From positions 62,001-126,000 of the forward strand of contig NZ_JBIWER010000003.1 in assembly GCF_044762655.1 (NCBI RefSeq): a DNA stretch of 64,000 nt, in the 5' to 3' direction. The notes below the pieces were generated by a model that saw nothing but the letters and a program-made list of their open reading frames with translations, did no database searches and was not told where the DNA came from. Position numbers and translations under genes: made by a program. Source of the stretch: Psychrobacillus sp044762655. GTDB taxonomy: Bacteria; Bacillota; Bacilli; Bacillales_A; Planococcaceae. Below, in pieces: positions 43,348 through 52,939 of this stretch (positions within the stretch are counted from its first letter, which is position 1; each line of letters begins with the position of its first letter).

Positions 43348-43792
43348 AATTTATAACACCTCTGCCTATATAAAGAGTTATAAGCTTTTCTCCTCTCTCT
43401 GTTATAAATAATAAGTTTCCAAAGTTTTCAACAGTGCCTTTTGGATGGAATTTCAATTGCTTTAGCCTACTTTCATCTGATAAATACATATTATTTGGCA
43501 TATCCTTTTCGAACAAAATAACATCTCCTACTTTTCCTTTATAGCTTCTACGCCTGTTCGTAAATTCTAAATAAGTAGATTTATATTCTCCAATAGAGAC
43601 TGCCTGAAGTCTTTGAATGTCCAACTGCAATTGCTGAAAGAATCTTTCTTCCTCTAAATCCTTCATTCTTTTAGAGGTAATAAATAGAACTGAAGAGGAT
43701 ACTACCAATACAATCGACAAAACTAGCAGCATCTCAATCATCGTAAATCCTTTCTCATTCCAATTAAATTTATTCATCGTTTGCTTATCCAC
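43337..43792 (-). CDS. comGD: Competence pseudopilin ComGD
   Basis: Pseudopilin with prepilin cleavage motif EKGFTMIEMLLVLSIVLVV. About 150 residues. The GTG at 43792 overlaps the comGC stop; an ATG five codons later (43777) is an alternative start. Confidence 0.86.
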   Translation of the reverse strand: MDKQTMNKFNWNEKGFTMIEMLLVLSIVLVVSSSVLFITSKRMKDLEEERFFQQLQLDIQRLQAVSIGEYKSTYLEFTNRRRSYKGKVGDVILFEKDMPNNMYLSDESRLKQLKFHPKGTVENFGNLLFITERGEKLITLYIGRGVINYEK

Positions 43793-44099
43793 TAGTCACT
43801 TTTCCTGTAACAGAATCAATAGTTAGAGTTGCTCCATTAGGACACGATGTGTCGTTATCAGGCAAATAGCCATCTTTTTCAAGTTCTTCTAACGTAGGTA
43901 TTGTTTTATGCTCAATTTTATATGCCGCAACCTGTCCCTCTACCATTTTCACAAATGCCTTACAGCTTTTATCATCAATATTGGCAGAATGCTTTGTCAC
44001 GTTTGGAATAGATATAAGAATCAGCACAGATATGATCAGTAGCACAATCATCATTTCAATTAATGTAAAACCTCGGTTATTGTTCAGTATTTTTTTCAT
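43785..44099 (-). CDS. comGC: Major competence pseudopilin ComGC
   Basis: Main subunit of the transformation pilus. Prepilin motif NRGFTLIEMMIVLLIISVL, then C-terminal domain with a cysteine pair (DKSCKAF and NDTSCPNG). The ATG at 44099 follows AAAGGAGA; 104 residues. Confidence 0.93.
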   Translation of the reverse strand: MKKILNNNRGFTLIEMMIVLLIISVLILISIPNVTKHSANIDDKSCKAFVKMVEGQVAAYKIEHKTIPTLEELEKDGYLPDNDTSCPNGATLTIDSVTGKVTSG

Positions 44100-44109
44100 A
44101 ATATCTCCT

Positions 44110-45168
44110 TTACACAATATTAATCATGTTATAAATAGGCAATAATATTGCCAAGTAAGCACCAATGATAAAAACAGCTAAAATCAAAAATAAGGCTGGT
44201 TGAACTATACTTATATAAAGAGATAGCTTCTTTTCAATTTCTTGACTGAGAAACTCACTATAAAGAGAAAGCTCTCTTCCTAAATAACCACTATTTTCTC
44301 CATGCAAAACAAAATGAAATAGTTCCGTCGTAAAAGTGTTTAACAGGAACACTGCCTGAGAAAATGATTCACCATGTACAACCTTTTCTGTCATCTGTTC
44401 GCCGACAAATTGGAGCACCTCATGTTCCTCTTGAGATATTAGCGCCTTCAATGATTGCTGAAATGACATCCCACTTTCCAGGAGTCCACCCATCTCTCTT
44501 GCAAAAACTCTTGTTAATAGTAGCCGATACCAGCCTCTTACTATAGGCAAACTCAAATAAATAGCTAGTTGCCTATCTATCGGAAGTCTTTTCAGCAATA
44601 TATACGACAACATAAATAGGCATCCAAAAATAATCGTAGTCAAGAAAAATAGATTGGGCATTTGCAAGAGGAAGCTTGTCCATATTAAAGATTGCTCGGA
44701 CACCTCATTTCCTCTAGAACCAATTAAAGCCTCCATATTTGGTAGAAAATACGTTCTAAACATCGTAAACAGCAAGAATAAAATCATAAACAAAAATATC
44801 GGATACATTAATAGGTTATTCAACCGTTTTTTCGCACGTTCAAAAAATGCAGTATTCACACTTAATACAGCGATTGTTTGTTGTAACTGACCATGAACAG
44901 AAGCGAGGTTCAACGGCAGCAGTAATCTACTCGGAAAACCTAATAACTTGAATACATCCACTACGTTTAAGCCATTACGTTGTATGTCAATTATTCTTTT
45001 ACTCACAGTTTCTGAGTCCTTTACATGAAAGGGTAATAACATAGTGACAGACTCGTGAAATGTATAGCCTTCCTTTAAAAGATCGCTTAGTCTATTCAAA
45101 AAAGATGCATGCATATTTGGTGGAATAGTTTGATGCCTCCTTTCCAAATAGATCTTAGCCTTTTTCAA
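44110..45168 (-). CDS. comGB: Competence pilus membrane protein ComGB
   Basis: Polytopic platform protein (GspF/PilC family) of the transformation pilus with two T2SSF domains (about 20-145 and 220-340) and three membrane helices, including a C-terminal one (FLILAVFIIGAYLAILLPIY). Start set at TTG 45168 five bases after AGAAGG; GTG at 45174 is also possible. It overlaps comGA by 14 bp. Confidence 0.9.
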   Translation of the reverse strand: MKKAKIYLERRHQTIPPNMHASFLNRLSDLLKEGYTFHESVTMLLPFHVKDSETVSKRIIDIQRNGLNVVDVFKLLGFPSRLLLPLNLASVHGQLQQTIAVLSVNTAFFERAKKRLNNLLMYPIFLFMILFLLFTMFRTYFLPNMEALIGSRGNEVSEQSLIWTSFLLQMPNLFFLTTIIFGCLFMLSYILLKRLPIDRQLAIYLSLPIVRGWYRLLLTRVFAREMGGLLESGMSFQQSLKALISQEEHEVLQFVGEQMTEKVVHGESFSQAVFLLNTFTTELFHFVLHGENSGYLGRELSLYSEFLSQEIEKKLSLYISIVQPALFLILAVFIIGAYLAILLPIYNMINIV

Positions 45169-46171
45169 TAACACCTTCTCTTACCCCTCTCTCAATTTGA
45201 TAGGATAAAGAAAAGGGATACGGAATTAGAAAAGTTTTGCCAGACAGCATCGAGTGAAATGCTTCTTCTAACAATTCATCTGAAAGAATTTCAAATACAG
45301 CAGATAATTCAGGTTCCATCCCTTCACATGCAACTACTAGCCTTTGCGTAACTATGCCAGTGATCGTTTGCTTTAACTCTTCTGCTGTCACACCTAGATC
45401 TAATAGTCGATAAAGCGACCCTACCCCGTCTTTTGCATGAATCGTGGATACAACTAAATGTCCAGTGAGTGCGGCTTGGATAGCTGCTTTAGCTGTAGCC
45501 TCGTCTCTAATTTCCCCTATCATGATTACATCTGGCGAATGACGCAATATAGCCTTTAAACCAGTAGAATAGGTAACGCCTGAACGCTCATTTACTTGTA
45601 TTTGAAGTAAGTGAGATTGACTATTCTCGACTGGATCCTCTAACGAAATGACATGTCGATTTAAATTTTCTGCACAATATTTGGTAAGTGAATACATAGT
45701 GGTGGATTTTCCAGAGCCAGTAGGACCAACAAATAAAATCAAGCCTTGTCGATTTTGCGCTAGTTCTACTATTTTTTCTGTAGCATCTCTAAAAAGTGAA
45801 AGGGAATGAATAATTTTAGCGTTGTCATGCTGTTGGAGGCGAATAACCAAACTTTCCTTACCGAAAATCGAAGGAAGAGTAGAAACGCGAAATGAGAACT
45901 TATGAGAGTTGAAAATTTGTTGAAAGGAACCGCTTTGTGGCTTTCTTTTTTCGCTGATATCAAGAGAGGATAAAAACTTGAAGAATGAAATGATACGCTC
46001 ACCTATATTCAAGGGGAGCTTGCCTGCTTCAAACATCTGAGAATTCTTTTTAAAGAAATAAATATACTCTTCTTCATTTGGAATCATGTGTAAATCAGAT
46101 GCACCAAATTTATGGGCTTTTTTAAGTATGCGTAAACATTTTTGTTCGATGATATTTTCTACTTGTTGCAT
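45155..46171 (-). CDS. comGA: Competence pilus assembly ATPase ComGA
   Basis: GspE/PilB-type secretion ATPase powering the transformation pilus. Walker A GPTGSGKSTT, Asp box ISLEDPVE, Walker B HSPDVIMIGEIRDEATA and HIS box TGHLVVSTIHAKDG are visible. The ATG at 46171 (MQQVENIIEQ) follows AAAGGAAAC, giving 338 residues; a frame up to 46321 has no homology-like sequence. TATAAT at about 46222 upstream may be the -10 of the operon promoter. Confidence 0.95.
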   Translation of the reverse strand: MQQVENIIEQKCLRILKKAHKFGASDLHMIPNEEEYIYFFKKNSQMFEAGKLPLNIGERIISFFKFLSSLDISEKRKPQSGSFQQIFNSHKFSFRVSTLPSIFGKESLVIRLQQHDNAKIIHSLSLFRDATEKIVELAQNRQGLILFVGPTGSGKSTTMYSLTKYCAENLNRHVISLEDPVENSQSHLLQIQVNERSGVTYSTGLKAILRHSPDVIMIGEIRDEATAKAAIQAALTGHLVVSTIHAKDGVGSLYRLLDLGVTAEELKQTITGIVTQRLVVACEGMEPELSAVFEILSDELLEEAFHSMLSGKTFLIPYPFSLSYQIERGVREGVIEKG

Positions 46172-46565
46172 AAGTTTCCTTTCCCCAGATACAGGTTGCG
46201 ACCGCATACAACTTGTACATTCTATTATACTTGCTTGTTCTTTAAAAAGAAAGAAGTTATTTAAATTTTCTGTCATATCAATAAAAATTATAACATCGTA
46301 AATGGTTTCCGCGCCGGCCAAGCACTTACCGTCCGCTTGACTTCAGCCGCTTTCCGTTCTCCTGAGCAAGCTCGTCGTAAAAATAAATTTGCTACGCTCA
46401 TTTCAGGGCCTTCAGCTCTGTAACTTTTAATAAAATACGAAATAAAATATAAATTCATGTTTTAAAAGTACTAAGTATTTATGAAAGTGACTCATCTATA
46501 AATTGTTTTATTATTCTCTCGTTCTTGATTATAATTGGAACTAATAGAAGAAAGAAGGTAATTGC
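46172..46565. other. Divergent intergenic region comGA / HTH regulator
   Basis: About 390 bp with no gene. It contains the presumed comG promoter and a degenerate member of dispersed repeat family 2 at 46328-46420 (CAGCCGCTTTCCGTTCTCCT and the following GC-rich stretch). I did not find a convincing ComK box. Confidence 0.5.
46328..46420. repeat. Dispersed repeat family 2, degenerate copy
   Basis: CAGCCGCTTTCCGTTCTCCT and a GC-richer body than its surroundings resemble the repeat at 28852-28935, but the right end is not conserved. Confidence 0.35.
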
Positions 46566-47246
46566 ATGCCAAACACTTTAAAGCTTACCAATGCTTTAGC
46601 TGATGAAACTCGGTATTCTATTTATCTATATATCGTTGAACAAATTCAACCCGTAAATGTGCAACAAATTGCGGAACAATTCAGCATCCATCCTAATGTT
46701 GCAAGACTACATCTTACAAAATTAGATGAATCAAAGCTGATCACCTCCGAATTGCTTAATAACAAAAAAGGTGGTCGCCCAGCTCGTATATATAAACTTC
46801 CAGATAAACCAATTTACTTAAGTTTTCCTAAACAAGAAAATCATTTATTACTAGAGTGGTTATTGGAATTAGTTGAAACGATGGGTACAGAGGCGCTTGA
46901 TAAAGCCAAAAACATCTGCTACGCTTCCGGTCGCAATTCTATACAAAATTCATCAATAGCGTCTCAAAGCTTTGATCAAAAAATAGAGTTACTAGCTGCT
47001 GCTGCCCTTTCGATAGGTTATATACCTAAAATCGAAACTATAGAAGATAAACAAATTATTACATTCTCTATTTTTAACTGCCCATTTAAAGGTCAACTTT
47101 CCACCCATCCACATATTGTTTGTATTATTCATGAAGCATATTTAACTGGTCAGTTTGATGCATTGTTCCCAAATAGTGAAATTGTTCAACTCGAAAGCAA
47201 ACTAAATCACTGTAGCAATTGCGTATATCATGTAGAAGTTCTATAA
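46566..47246 (+). CDS. HTH transcriptional regulator with C-terminal cysteine/histidine cluster (SufR/ArsR-like)
   Basis: A 226-residue regulator. The N terminus is a winged helix of ArsR/DeoR style (ALADETRYSIYLYIVEQ; VNVQQIAEQFSIHPNVARLHLTKLDESKLI; KKGGRPARIYKL). The C-terminal half carries NCPFKG, HPHIVCIIHEAY and HCSNCVYHV, a Cys/His arrangement like metal- or Fe-S-sensing regulators such as SufR. Target genes are unknown; it is divergent from comGA and precedes a small membrane protein gene. Confidence 0.8.
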   Translation: MPNTLKLTNALADETRYSIYLYIVEQIQPVNVQQIAEQFSIHPNVARLHLTKLDESKLITSELLNNKKGGRPARIYKLPDKPIYLSFPKQENHLLLEWLLELVETMGTEALDKAKNICYASGRNSIQNSSIASQSFDQKIELLAAAALSIGYIPKIETIEDKQIITFSIFNCPFKGQLSTHPHIVCIIHEAYLTGQFDALFPNSEIVQLESKLNHCSNCVYHVEVL

Positions 47247-47389
47247 TGAATGCATAGATAATACATATTTGTGACAATGCAGTGTATAATGAGTAAAGAA
47301 AACTAATAATCAGTTTACATCTAAGAACACTTTCATTTATAATAAATATGAGAATTATTTGTATATAGTTGTAAAAGGAGGGACTACAA

Positions 47390-47632
47390 ATGGGCAATAT
47401 GTATAAAGTAATGGCTTTCTGGACAGGGATTTTTGCAGTTATGTTTTATTTAGGTGATATGACAGAAGCTTCTTTACTATTTTTAGCAAATACGGGGTTA
47501 TTCCTTCTTCTAGGGTTCTTAAACCTATCAGAACGTATGTATATGTACATCTTCGGAGCTTACTTAATGTTCTTCTTCGCAGGTTTTACATATTATACAA
47601 CTTTCATGCACATACCAGGTGCAGGACATTAA
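47390..47632 (+). CDS. DUF2626 family membrane protein (YqgY-like)
   Basis: An 80-residue protein with three hydrophobic segments and the family pattern MYKVMAFWTGIFAVMFYLGD and FLNLSERMYMYIFGAYL. Function unknown. ATG follows AAAGGAGGGAC. It has its own terminator. Confidence 0.85.
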   Translation: MGNMYKVMAFWTGIFAVMFYLGDMTEASLLFLANTGLFLLLGFLNLSERMYMYIFGAYLMFFFAGFTYYTTFMHIPGAGH

Positions 47633-47644
47633 TAATCTATACTA

Positions 47645-47676
47645 AAAAAGCAGCTCCTTTACGGGCTGCTTTTTTG
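47645..47676 (+). terminator. Terminator of the DUF2626 gene
   Basis: AAAAAAGCAGCTC and GGGCTGCTTTTTT form a hairpin with a T-run. Confidence 0.85.
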
Positions 47677-47750
47677 TATTGTTATTATTTCGAGCACATC
47701 CATATCGCATATTATCAACCAAAAAGCTAAAGCTATACTTAGTAAATTTT

Positions 47751-48389
47751 CTAAAATCCATTCAAGAACGGATTGGTCTCCATTTCTTCTTCTATCGTTG
47801 TGGAAGCACCATGGCCTGGATAGATTAGGGTTGTTTCAGGCAACGTTAAAAGTTTCGAATGAATGGCCTTCATAAGCTCAGCCTGGTTCCCGCCAGGAAG
47901 ATCTGTTCGTCCGATACTATTTTGAAATAGTGTGTCTCCAACAATCGCAAAGTCTTCCTGTTTAAAATAATACGTTATACTACCAGGCGAATGACCTGGT
48001 GTATGTAATAGTTCCATTTGAAATTCCCCAATTTTTAATTCTGGCTCACTATTTAATAAGAAATCTGCTTCGCTGCAAATAATGGATGGGATTTCCGCAT
48101 ACTTGGCAGAACCATTTTTAGCTGGATCCACCAACCACTTTTTCTCTGCGGTATGGATATAGACCGGAATATTAAAGCTCTCTCTCACCTGTTCAACTGC
48201 TCCGATATGGTCAAAATGAGCATGGGTCAATAGTATTGCTAGCGGATTTAGCTTTAACCGATGAAGCTCGCTTATTATTTTGTCAGCTTCTCCTCCTGGA
48301 TCAAAAATTAAGCATTGCTTCTCCGAATTAGAAACAACATAACAATTAGTTTGGATATAGCCTAATGGATAAGTCCGAATGTTTAACAT
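47751..48389 (-). CDS. MBL-fold hydrolase (YqgX/glyoxalase II-like)
   Basis: Metallo-beta-lactamase-fold hydrolase with the zinc motif THAHFDH, followed by TPGHSPGS, GDTLF and PGHG. The 212-residue product resembles YqgX of B. subtilis, a predicted hydroxyacylglutathione- or bacillithiol-adduct hydrolase. Start set at ATG 48389 after AAAGAGGTG. Confidence 0.9.
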   Translation of the reverse strand: MLNIRTYPLGYIQTNCYVVSNSEKQCLIFDPGGEADKIISELHRLKLNPLAILLTHAHFDHIGAVEQVRESFNIPVYIHTAEKKWLVDPAKNGSAKYAEIPSIICSEADFLLNSEPELKIGEFQMELLHTPGHSPGSITYYFKQEDFAIVGDTLFQNSIGRTDLPGGNQAELMKAIHSKLLTLPETTLIYPGHGASTTIEEEMETNPFLNGF

Positions 48390-48543
48390 GATAATCACCT
48401 CTTTCTTATCTTAAACGATATATCCTCATTTGTTCAATATTTCACCACTTTTTTACTCGACAAAACGTATTATTAGAATTACAATAGAAGAGGAATATGC
48501 AAATGCGACATTCATTTTCTGGTGTCGAAAGGAGTGTCTATTC

Positions 48544-48723
48544 ATGAACTTATTAATCGTAATCTTTGCCCTAGTTACACTTTTAGCTGTAGTTGGCACA
48601 TATCAAGCTTTTAAAGAAAAGAATGTATTGGGAGTATTGTTTAACTTTGGTACGTTCGCTGTTTTTGGTTTCTTTACTGTCATGACAGTCGTGAACCAAG
48701 GCTTCCCACCAAGTTTACACTAA
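48544..48723 (+). CDS. DUF2759 family small membrane protein (YqgW-like)
   Basis: A 59-residue protein with two hydrophobic helices (MNLLIVIFALVTLLAVVGTY and FGTFAVFGFFTVMTVVN). ATG at 48544 follows AAAGGAGTG. Found beside yqgX in Bacillales; function unknown. Confidence 0.82.
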   Translation: MNLLIVIFALVTLLAVVGTYQAFKEKNVLGVLFNFGTFAVFGFFTVMTVVNQGFPPSLH

Positions 48724-48731
48724 AATGTAAC

Positions 48732-48772
48732 AAAAAAGCTGTTATACATTTAATATGTATAGCAGCTTTTTT
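48732..48772. terminator. Bidirectional terminator
   Basis: AAAAAAGCTGTTATACAT and ATGTATAGCAGCTTTTTT form a long stem between two convergent genes and can serve both. Confidence 0.88.
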
Positions 48773-49882
48773 CTATTTATTAAAATATATCCATTTCTCT
48801 ACTTTCAAAGGATTAGTGTTAATCCAATTTTCTTTTCCGTATCCTCCTAAACAAATTTCTCCATTCGGCGAACAAGAAATAGGCTGTTCTTGAACTTCTC
48901 CCAAAATTAGCTGACCTTCTAAAGAAATTTTTGACAGAATGCTCTCTTGACTAGTATCATCCTGATTTCTCGACTCTGTAGCATTCAGTAACATAAATTC
49001 ATTCGTCGAAACAATCGACATGGTTGGAACAACCCATTCGGAGTAATTGGAAACGGCAGGTGCTGTCCACTCCAATTTTTTAGATCCACTCAGCGTCTCC
49101 AAACGGTACTCAAATTGTTTTTTCTCTTCGTTAATTTGAACGTATACAATCGCTTCTCCGATATTTGACACGTCTAATACTTTGTCTTCTCCTGTAGCCG
49201 TTAATGTCTCATCTGAGATAGAGTATAACAACAGTTCACTCCCATCTAAACCAGAGTCAGACCATCTAAAAACCATTAAATTTTCTTCGTCATACCACTT
49301 CACAAATGGATTTTCTATATCAATAGATACTAACGATTGTGTAGCACCATCATATACAAATGTACTATAAGTCCAATCTTCGTAAAAGGTAGAGAAAACA
49401 ACTAAGTTTGGGTTTGTTGGATGCCAATCCATATATATTTCTGCGGATTCAAAAGATAGGCTTTGTGTAACAAAACCATTTTTATGTAGAAATTGAATTT
49501 CTGCGGATGAAGAGTCCTTAGAAGTATGTAATAAAATCATTTCTTTCAAAGGATGAATAGTCCCTTGAATAATAGGAGTAGTCGTAGTATAAATCGTTTT
49601 CCAGGTGTTTGTTGGAACAGTATAGGTTTTAACCAACCACTGCCCTTTTTCCACAAATATAAAAGCTATTTCTTCGTTTGACATCCACCCAATCACACTA
49701 TGAAAAGCATTGTTATCTAACAGCATTGAAGGTACATCTTGGTTAGTTTTTTCAACTACTTCGTTTTCGAAAGTTATTTTGTCTTCGGCTTCCTGTTCTT
49801 TTTCAGGAATACTTGCTTCCATTTCCGAACATGCATGAAGGAAAATGGTACAAAATAATAAAAGAACAATTTTTTTCAACAT
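48773..49882 (-). CDS. YqgU-like lipoprotein
   Basis: A 369-residue predicted lipoprotein with lipobox FLHAC (Cys18) after a short signal peptide. The body (SVIGWMSNEEIAFIFVEKGQ, MDWHPTNPNLVVFSTFYEDWTYS) suggests a beta-propeller-like repeat structure, as in YqgU of B. subtilis. Function unknown. It follows the LTA synthase gene with 93 bp between. Confidence 0.8.
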   Translation of the reverse strand: MLKKIVLLLFCTIFLHACSEMEASIPEKEQEAEDKITFENEVVEKTNQDVPSMLLDNNAFHSVIGWMSNEEIAFIFVEKGQWLVKTYTVPTNTWKTIYTTTTPIIQGTIHPLKEMILLHTSKDSSSAEIQFLHKNGFVTQSLSFESAEIYMDWHPTNPNLVVFSTFYEDWTYSTFVYDGATQSLVSIDIENPFVKWYDEENLMVFRWSDSGLDGSELLLYSISDETLTATGEDKVLDVSNIGEAIVYVQINEEKKQFEYRLETLSGSKKLEWTAPAVSNYSEWVVPTMSIVSTNEFMLLNATESRNQDDTSQESILSKISLEGQLILGEVQEQPISCSPNGEICLGGYGKENWINTNPLKVEKWIYFNK

Positions 49883-49939
49883 ACTCCCCCCCTCTTCCTT
49901 CTTACTTAGTTAGACGAATGAAAATTCATTTTGTTTCAT

Positions 49940-49974
49940 AAAAAAGCACAGACAATAAAAATGTCTGTGCCTTT
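49940..49974 (-). terminator. Terminator of the LTA synthase gene
   Basis: GCACAGACA (49946-49954) and TGTCTGTGC (49962-49970) pair, with TTTTTT following on the minus strand. Confidence 0.88.
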
Positions 49975-49975
49975 G

Positions 49976-51880
49976 TTAATTATCCTCTTTTAAAGCCTCA
50001 TCTATTTTCAAGTTACCAGTCTTCAAATCATAAAAACGCAATAAATCACCGCTAATAATTTGATCTGAATATCCTAGTTCCTGAGTGGCTCTTTCTATAT
50101 AGGGCTGACAGCTTTCCATCTCAATCTGTACACCTGTTGCATTATCATAACAAGCATTATTTGCAAAAACAACTTTGTCCGTTACAAATCCACCGTCACG
50201 GAAGACAACAAATTCTTCATGCTCTTCTGAGAACAAATCTGCTCCAAGCTGCATATCTTTCGATGTATCAATACCTAAAGCATGTAAAATAGTTGGTCGT
50301 AAATCTATTTGACCAGAAGTTTCTGTCACTTCTTTCCCTTTGCCACTATTTGGAATATGGACGAATAGGGGAACACGTTGAAGCTTTGTAGATTCATATG
50401 GAGTGATTTCTTTTTCTAAATATTGCTCCATCGCTTTGTTATGATTTTCAGAGATACCATAGTGATCTCCGTACATAACGATAATCGAATTATCATACAA
50501 ACCTTTTTCCTTTAAATCCTCAAAAAATAGTTTCAATGCTTCGTCCATATATCGAACAGATTGGAAGTATCTATTGAGTGTATTAGAATTGGAATTATAC
50601 TCAGGAATCAACTTGTCTTCTTCATCCAAAGTAAAAGGATGATGATTTGTTAACGTGATCAAACGTGAATAAAATGGCTGAGGCATATCTGCCATCAAAT
50701 CAACTGATTGCTCTAGGAAAGGTATATCCTTCATCCCCCAGTTAACTGCATCCTCTTCATTCACTACAAAACTTTGTTCATCATAATACTTTTGTATATC
50801 TAAAGCTCTATACATAATGTCTCGATTCCAGAAACTTTTGTTATTAGGATGCAATACGTTTGTAAAATATCCTTCTGCACCTAAGCTTTCTGCCATCGAA
50901 TGGAATGTGTTACCACTATGTGTAAAGAATACTGCACCTCCACCCAATGGATGTAGAGAATTTTCTAAAATAAACTCAGAGTCAGACGTTTTCCCTAACC
51001 CTGTTTGATGATAAAAATTAGAGAAATAATAAGTATCTTTATCTTGTGTTAATGAATTTAAAAATGGCGTAACTTCATGACCATTCATATCATTATTAAT
51101 AACGAAAGACTGTAACGATTCCATTGAAACAACGATTAAATTTCGATCTTTGGCAACTCCAAACATATCTTCGTTTGCATCTACTTGGTTTGATCTTACA
51201 TAGTTATTTACTTCTACTAGCTCACTTCCATCAGCAAGTGCTCTTTGGGCATGTGATTTAGATTGGATATATATATCATATAAATGATAGTTGTATGGTC
51301 CGATATTTTTTACAAGCATTTCACGATCAAAGCTTCGAGTTAATAATTGAGGTCGCTCTATTTCAGATAACCCTAAGTTTAAAAATAGAATCGCAGCAGC
51401 CATTACAAAATAAGCTTTTTTTACTGCTGGCTTAATAGCTGTAACTTTGTCTCCAATTTTCAACCACTTTAATGCAATTATGATAATAGCAACATCTGTG
51501 AAAAAGAAAATATCTGTTAAAAAGATGCTTTCTGCCGCAGATGAACCTAAATCACCAAAATTACTCGTTTGGAATAACACCGGAATAGTGATGAAATCAG
51601 TGAAGAAACGATAAAATACTGCGTTCGCATAGATAATAGCTGAAAGTACTATACTAGCGATTACAATATATCTATTTCTGCCTTTAGGACTCTTAAAGAA
51701 TAAAGAAAGCCCATATATAAACAATAAAAAACTCAGCGGATTTATAAAAAGTATCAGTTGTTGCATCATATTTTCAATATCCATGTCAAAGCTGGTGTGG
51801 TAAACAATATATGTTTTTATCCATGTAGCCACAATAGCAAGAATTAGAATAGAATGTGTTGGCCAATTTTTCTTCCTCAT
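49976..51880 (-). CDS. Lipoteichoic acid synthase family protein (YqgS-like)
   Basis: Membrane-anchored sulfatase-fold enzyme polymerising glycerolphosphate from phosphatidylglycerol. The 634 residues have five N-terminal membrane helices (about 1-180) and an extracellular domain with VVSMESLQSF, the catalytic threonine in GLGKTSDSEFI, VMYGDHYGISENH and a DUF1975-like end. Position matches yqgS of B. subtilis, one of several LtaS paralogues; whether it is the main synthase cannot be decided here. Confidence 0.92.
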   Translation of the reverse strand: MRKKNWPTHSILILAIVATWIKTYIVYHTSFDMDIENMMQQLILFINPLSFLLFIYGLSLFFKSPKGRNRYIVIASIVLSAIIYANAVFYRFFTDFITIPVLFQTSNFGDLGSSAAESIFLTDIFFFTDVAIIIIALKWLKIGDKVTAIKPAVKKAYFVMAAAILFLNLGLSEIERPQLLTRSFDREMLVKNIGPYNYHLYDIYIQSKSHAQRALADGSELVEVNNYVRSNQVDANEDMFGVAKDRNLIVVSMESLQSFVINNDMNGHEVTPFLNSLTQDKDTYYFSNFYHQTGLGKTSDSEFILENSLHPLGGGAVFFTHSGNTFHSMAESLGAEGYFTNVLHPNNKSFWNRDIMYRALDIQKYYDEQSFVVNEEDAVNWGMKDIPFLEQSVDLMADMPQPFYSRLITLTNHHPFTLDEEDKLIPEYNSNSNTLNRYFQSVRYMDEALKLFFEDLKEKGLYDNSIIVMYGDHYGISENHNKAMEQYLEKEITPYESTKLQRVPLFVHIPNSGKGKEVTETSGQIDLRPTILHALGIDTSKDMQLGADLFSEEHEEFVVFRDGGFVTDKVVFANNACYDNATGVQIEMESCQPYIERATQELGYSDQIISGDLLRFYDLKTGNLKIDEALKEDN

Positions 51881-52065
51881 GCCTACATCCTCCCTTTTTT
51901 ACTTCGTTAAAATAGTTAAAACAACAGAATTTATCTTAATCCTTTCTTTACAATAAATCAATAAAAAAGAAGTAGGATTATGATATAATTGTACAAGTCT
52001 TTTATACCATACCCTATATAAGACGGATTCAATCAGTAAAAAGTTTCACTTTTTTTATAATAACA

Positions 52066-52096
52066 TAAAACGTCAGAGCAAAATCAACTCTGACGT
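52066..52096 (-). terminator. Terminator of yqgQ
   Basis: ACGTCAGAG and CTCTGACGT form a hairpin, with TTTTA following on the minus strand. Confidence 0.8.
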
Positions 52097-52099
52097 GAC

Positions 52100-52294
52100 T
52101 TACATCTTACTATTATTTAGGTCTTTTCTCAACAACAACATGGCGACCTGAAAGTCTTTTGCCTCAATCATTTGCATTTTATACAGCTCTCTAATTTCAT
52201 CTTCCATCATTTCTAAATCGGCTATTCGATCCTTCGTATATACATATATTCCAAATCGTTTTAAAAGTTGCATTACATCGTATACTGAATTCAT
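52100..52294 (-). CDS. YqgQ family protein
   Basis: A 64-residue helical protein with the YqgQ/DUF910 pattern SVYDVMQLLKRFGIYVYTKD and MEDEIRELYKMQMIEAKDFQ. Start at ATG 52294 after AGAAGGATGAG. Function unknown; structural members bind single-stranded nucleic acid-like ligands only by prediction. The rhomboid gene gluP that lies next to it in B. subtilis is absent. Confidence 0.87.
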   Translation of the reverse strand: MNSVYDVMQLLKRFGIYVYTKDRIADLEMMEDEIRELYKMQMIEAKDFQVAMLLLRKDLNNSKM

Positions 52295-52295
52295 A

Positions 52296-52880
52296 CTACT
52301 CATCCTTCTCACGAATCTGTTTACAGAAGAAAATTTCGTTCTGTGTAATTATTTTATCGACAGGTAAATCAAATACATCTGTTTCGACATCTTCCACCAC
52401 CTGAATTTTAAAAGCCAATGACACTGTATCTCCATTATAGTTCGCAAGGAAACGGTCATAATAGCCTCCTCCATATCCTATACGATATCCTTTTTCGCTA
52501 TAAACAATTCCTGGAACTACTATTAGATCAATCTCCTGAGGGGTGAATGCTTTTGTAAGTTGAGGATTCGGCTCGAGTAAGTGCATATAAACCCGCTCTA
52601 ACTGGTCGAAATTTAGTATTTGATAAAAAGTCATTGATTTATCTGACGGTTTGCATTTAGGTACTACAACATTTTTCCCTATATTCCATAACTGTTTTAT
52701 AATACCCCATGTATTGACTTCTGGGAAGCTTGAAATGGTCAGTGCGATCGTAGAAGCATCAGAAGCTGCAACATATCTCAAAAACTGCTCTTCAATTTGT
52801 TTGGAATAATTAGTATATGTTATTTCATCTATAGCTGTTAACTTCTCTCTCATCGCGTTCCTTGTGAGTATCTTTGGCAT
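52296..52880 (-). CDS. 5-formyltetrahydrofolate cyclo-ligase
   Basis: Converts 5-formyl- to 5,10-methenyl-tetrahydrofolate with ATP. Motifs: MREKL near the N terminus, IVVPGIVYSEKGYRIGYGGGYYDRFL and DLPVDKIITQNEIF. ATG at 52880 follows GGAGGGAAG; a frame to 52922 would cross the rpmG terminator. 194 residues, the YqgN ortholog by position. Confidence 0.92.
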   Translation of the reverse strand: MPKILTRNAMREKLTAIDEITYTNYSKQIEEQFLRYVAASDASTIALTISSFPEVNTWGIIKQLWNIGKNVVVPKCKPSDKSMTFYQILNFDQLERVYMHLLEPNPQLTKAFTPQEIDLIVVPGIVYSEKGYRIGYGGGYYDRFLANYNGDTVSLAFKIQVVEDVETDVFDLPVDKIITQNEIFFCKQIREKDE

Positions 52881-52901
52881 TGTCTTCCCTCCATACAATA
52901 G

Positions 52902-52933
52902 AAAAAAACCAAAACCATGCAAGGTTTTGGTTT
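52902..52933 (-). terminator. Terminator of rpmG
   Basis: AAACCAAAACC and GGTTTTGGTTT pair around a six-base loop, followed by TTTTTTC on the minus strand, just after rpmG. Confidence 0.85.
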
Positions 52934-52939
52934 AAGTTA

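Noticed and set aside
46172..46330. ComK boxes before comGA
   Set aside because: No paired AAAA-N5-TTTT motifs with proper spacing could be found by eye.
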